Assembly: GCA_022792975.1 (NCBI GenBank)
Contig: JAAWCC010000037.1
Location: 1-5,793, forward strand
Reading direction: 5' to 3'
DNA length: 5,793 nt
Origin: Clostridia bacterium
GTDB taxonomy: Bacteria; Bacillota_A; Clostridia; TANB77; CAG-508
Positions 5,758-5,793 of the stretch are shown one piece after another; positions within the stretch are counted from its first letter, which is position 1, and each line of letters begins with the position of its first letter. The position numbers and the translations under genes are program-made. A model generated the notes under the pieces. The model searched no databases. It saw only the letters and a program-made list of their open reading frames with translations, and was not told where the DNA came from.

Positions 5758-5793
5758 GGGCGCTTAGCTCAGCTGGGAGAGCATCTGCCTTAC
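5758..5793 (+). tRNA. tRNA-Val (anticodon TAC), 5' part only
   Basis: The 36 bases present fit a tRNA 5' half: acceptor strand GGGCGCT, TA, D arm GCTCAGCTGGGAGAGC, A, anticodon-stem strand TCTGC, then C, T and TAC. The anticodon UAC reads valine GUA. The window ends exactly after the anticodon, so the variable and T arms are not visible. It may be the first gene of a tRNA cluster. Confidence 0.88.

Overview
The window comes from an AT-rich bacterium of low-GC, clostridial-type Bacillota. Evidence: AT-rich codons, AGA as the main arginine codon, AGGAG-type ribosome binding sites, and the order ftsE-ftsX-M23 hydrolase-ctp. I cannot name a genus. All genes lie on the + strand.

Layout: rnhA (RNase HI, 106-547); a ROK-family sugar kinase/regulator overlapping its stop codon (547-1450); ftsE (1552-2240) and ftsX (2230-3124); a secreted coiled-coil/M23 murein hydrolase of the PcsB/CwlO/EnvC type (3148-4326); an AT-rich hairpin; a PDZ/S41 C-terminal processing protease (4437-5636); and a promoter followed by a tRNA-Val cut off by the window end at its anticodon. 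FtsEX is an ABC-transporter-like complex that switches on cell-wall hydrolases of exactly the M23 type encoded next to it, so 1552-4326 is one functional unit. The protease may act on extracytoplasmic proteins of the same envelope system.

The main observation is that the first four genes are not open in one frame. Each needs +1 shifts: 1 in rnhA, 7 in the ROK gene, 2 in ftsE, 1 in ftsX. All 11 have the same form: one extra C at an exact codon boundary in front of a glycine GGN codon, so the unshifted frame shows a CGG codon. Skipping that C restores full-length proteins (146, 298, 228 and 297 aa) with all expected catalytic motifs and no other lesion. The 18 CGG trinucleotides in the window split cleanly: 11 fall in the reading frame and all 11 are shift points; 7 fall in other phases and none is associated with an indel. 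CGG is never read as an ordinary arginine codon here. The pattern fits pervasive +1 frameshifting (or quadruplet CGGN decoding as glycine) at an unassigned or poorly decoded CGG codon. A systematic sequencing or assembly artefact is the main rival and cannot be excluded from sequence alone.

One side effect matters for annotation. Without the shift, ftsX reads straight into the M23 gene and gives an apparent FtsX-M23 fusion of about 700 residues. The fusion goes away once the same CGG rule is applied.
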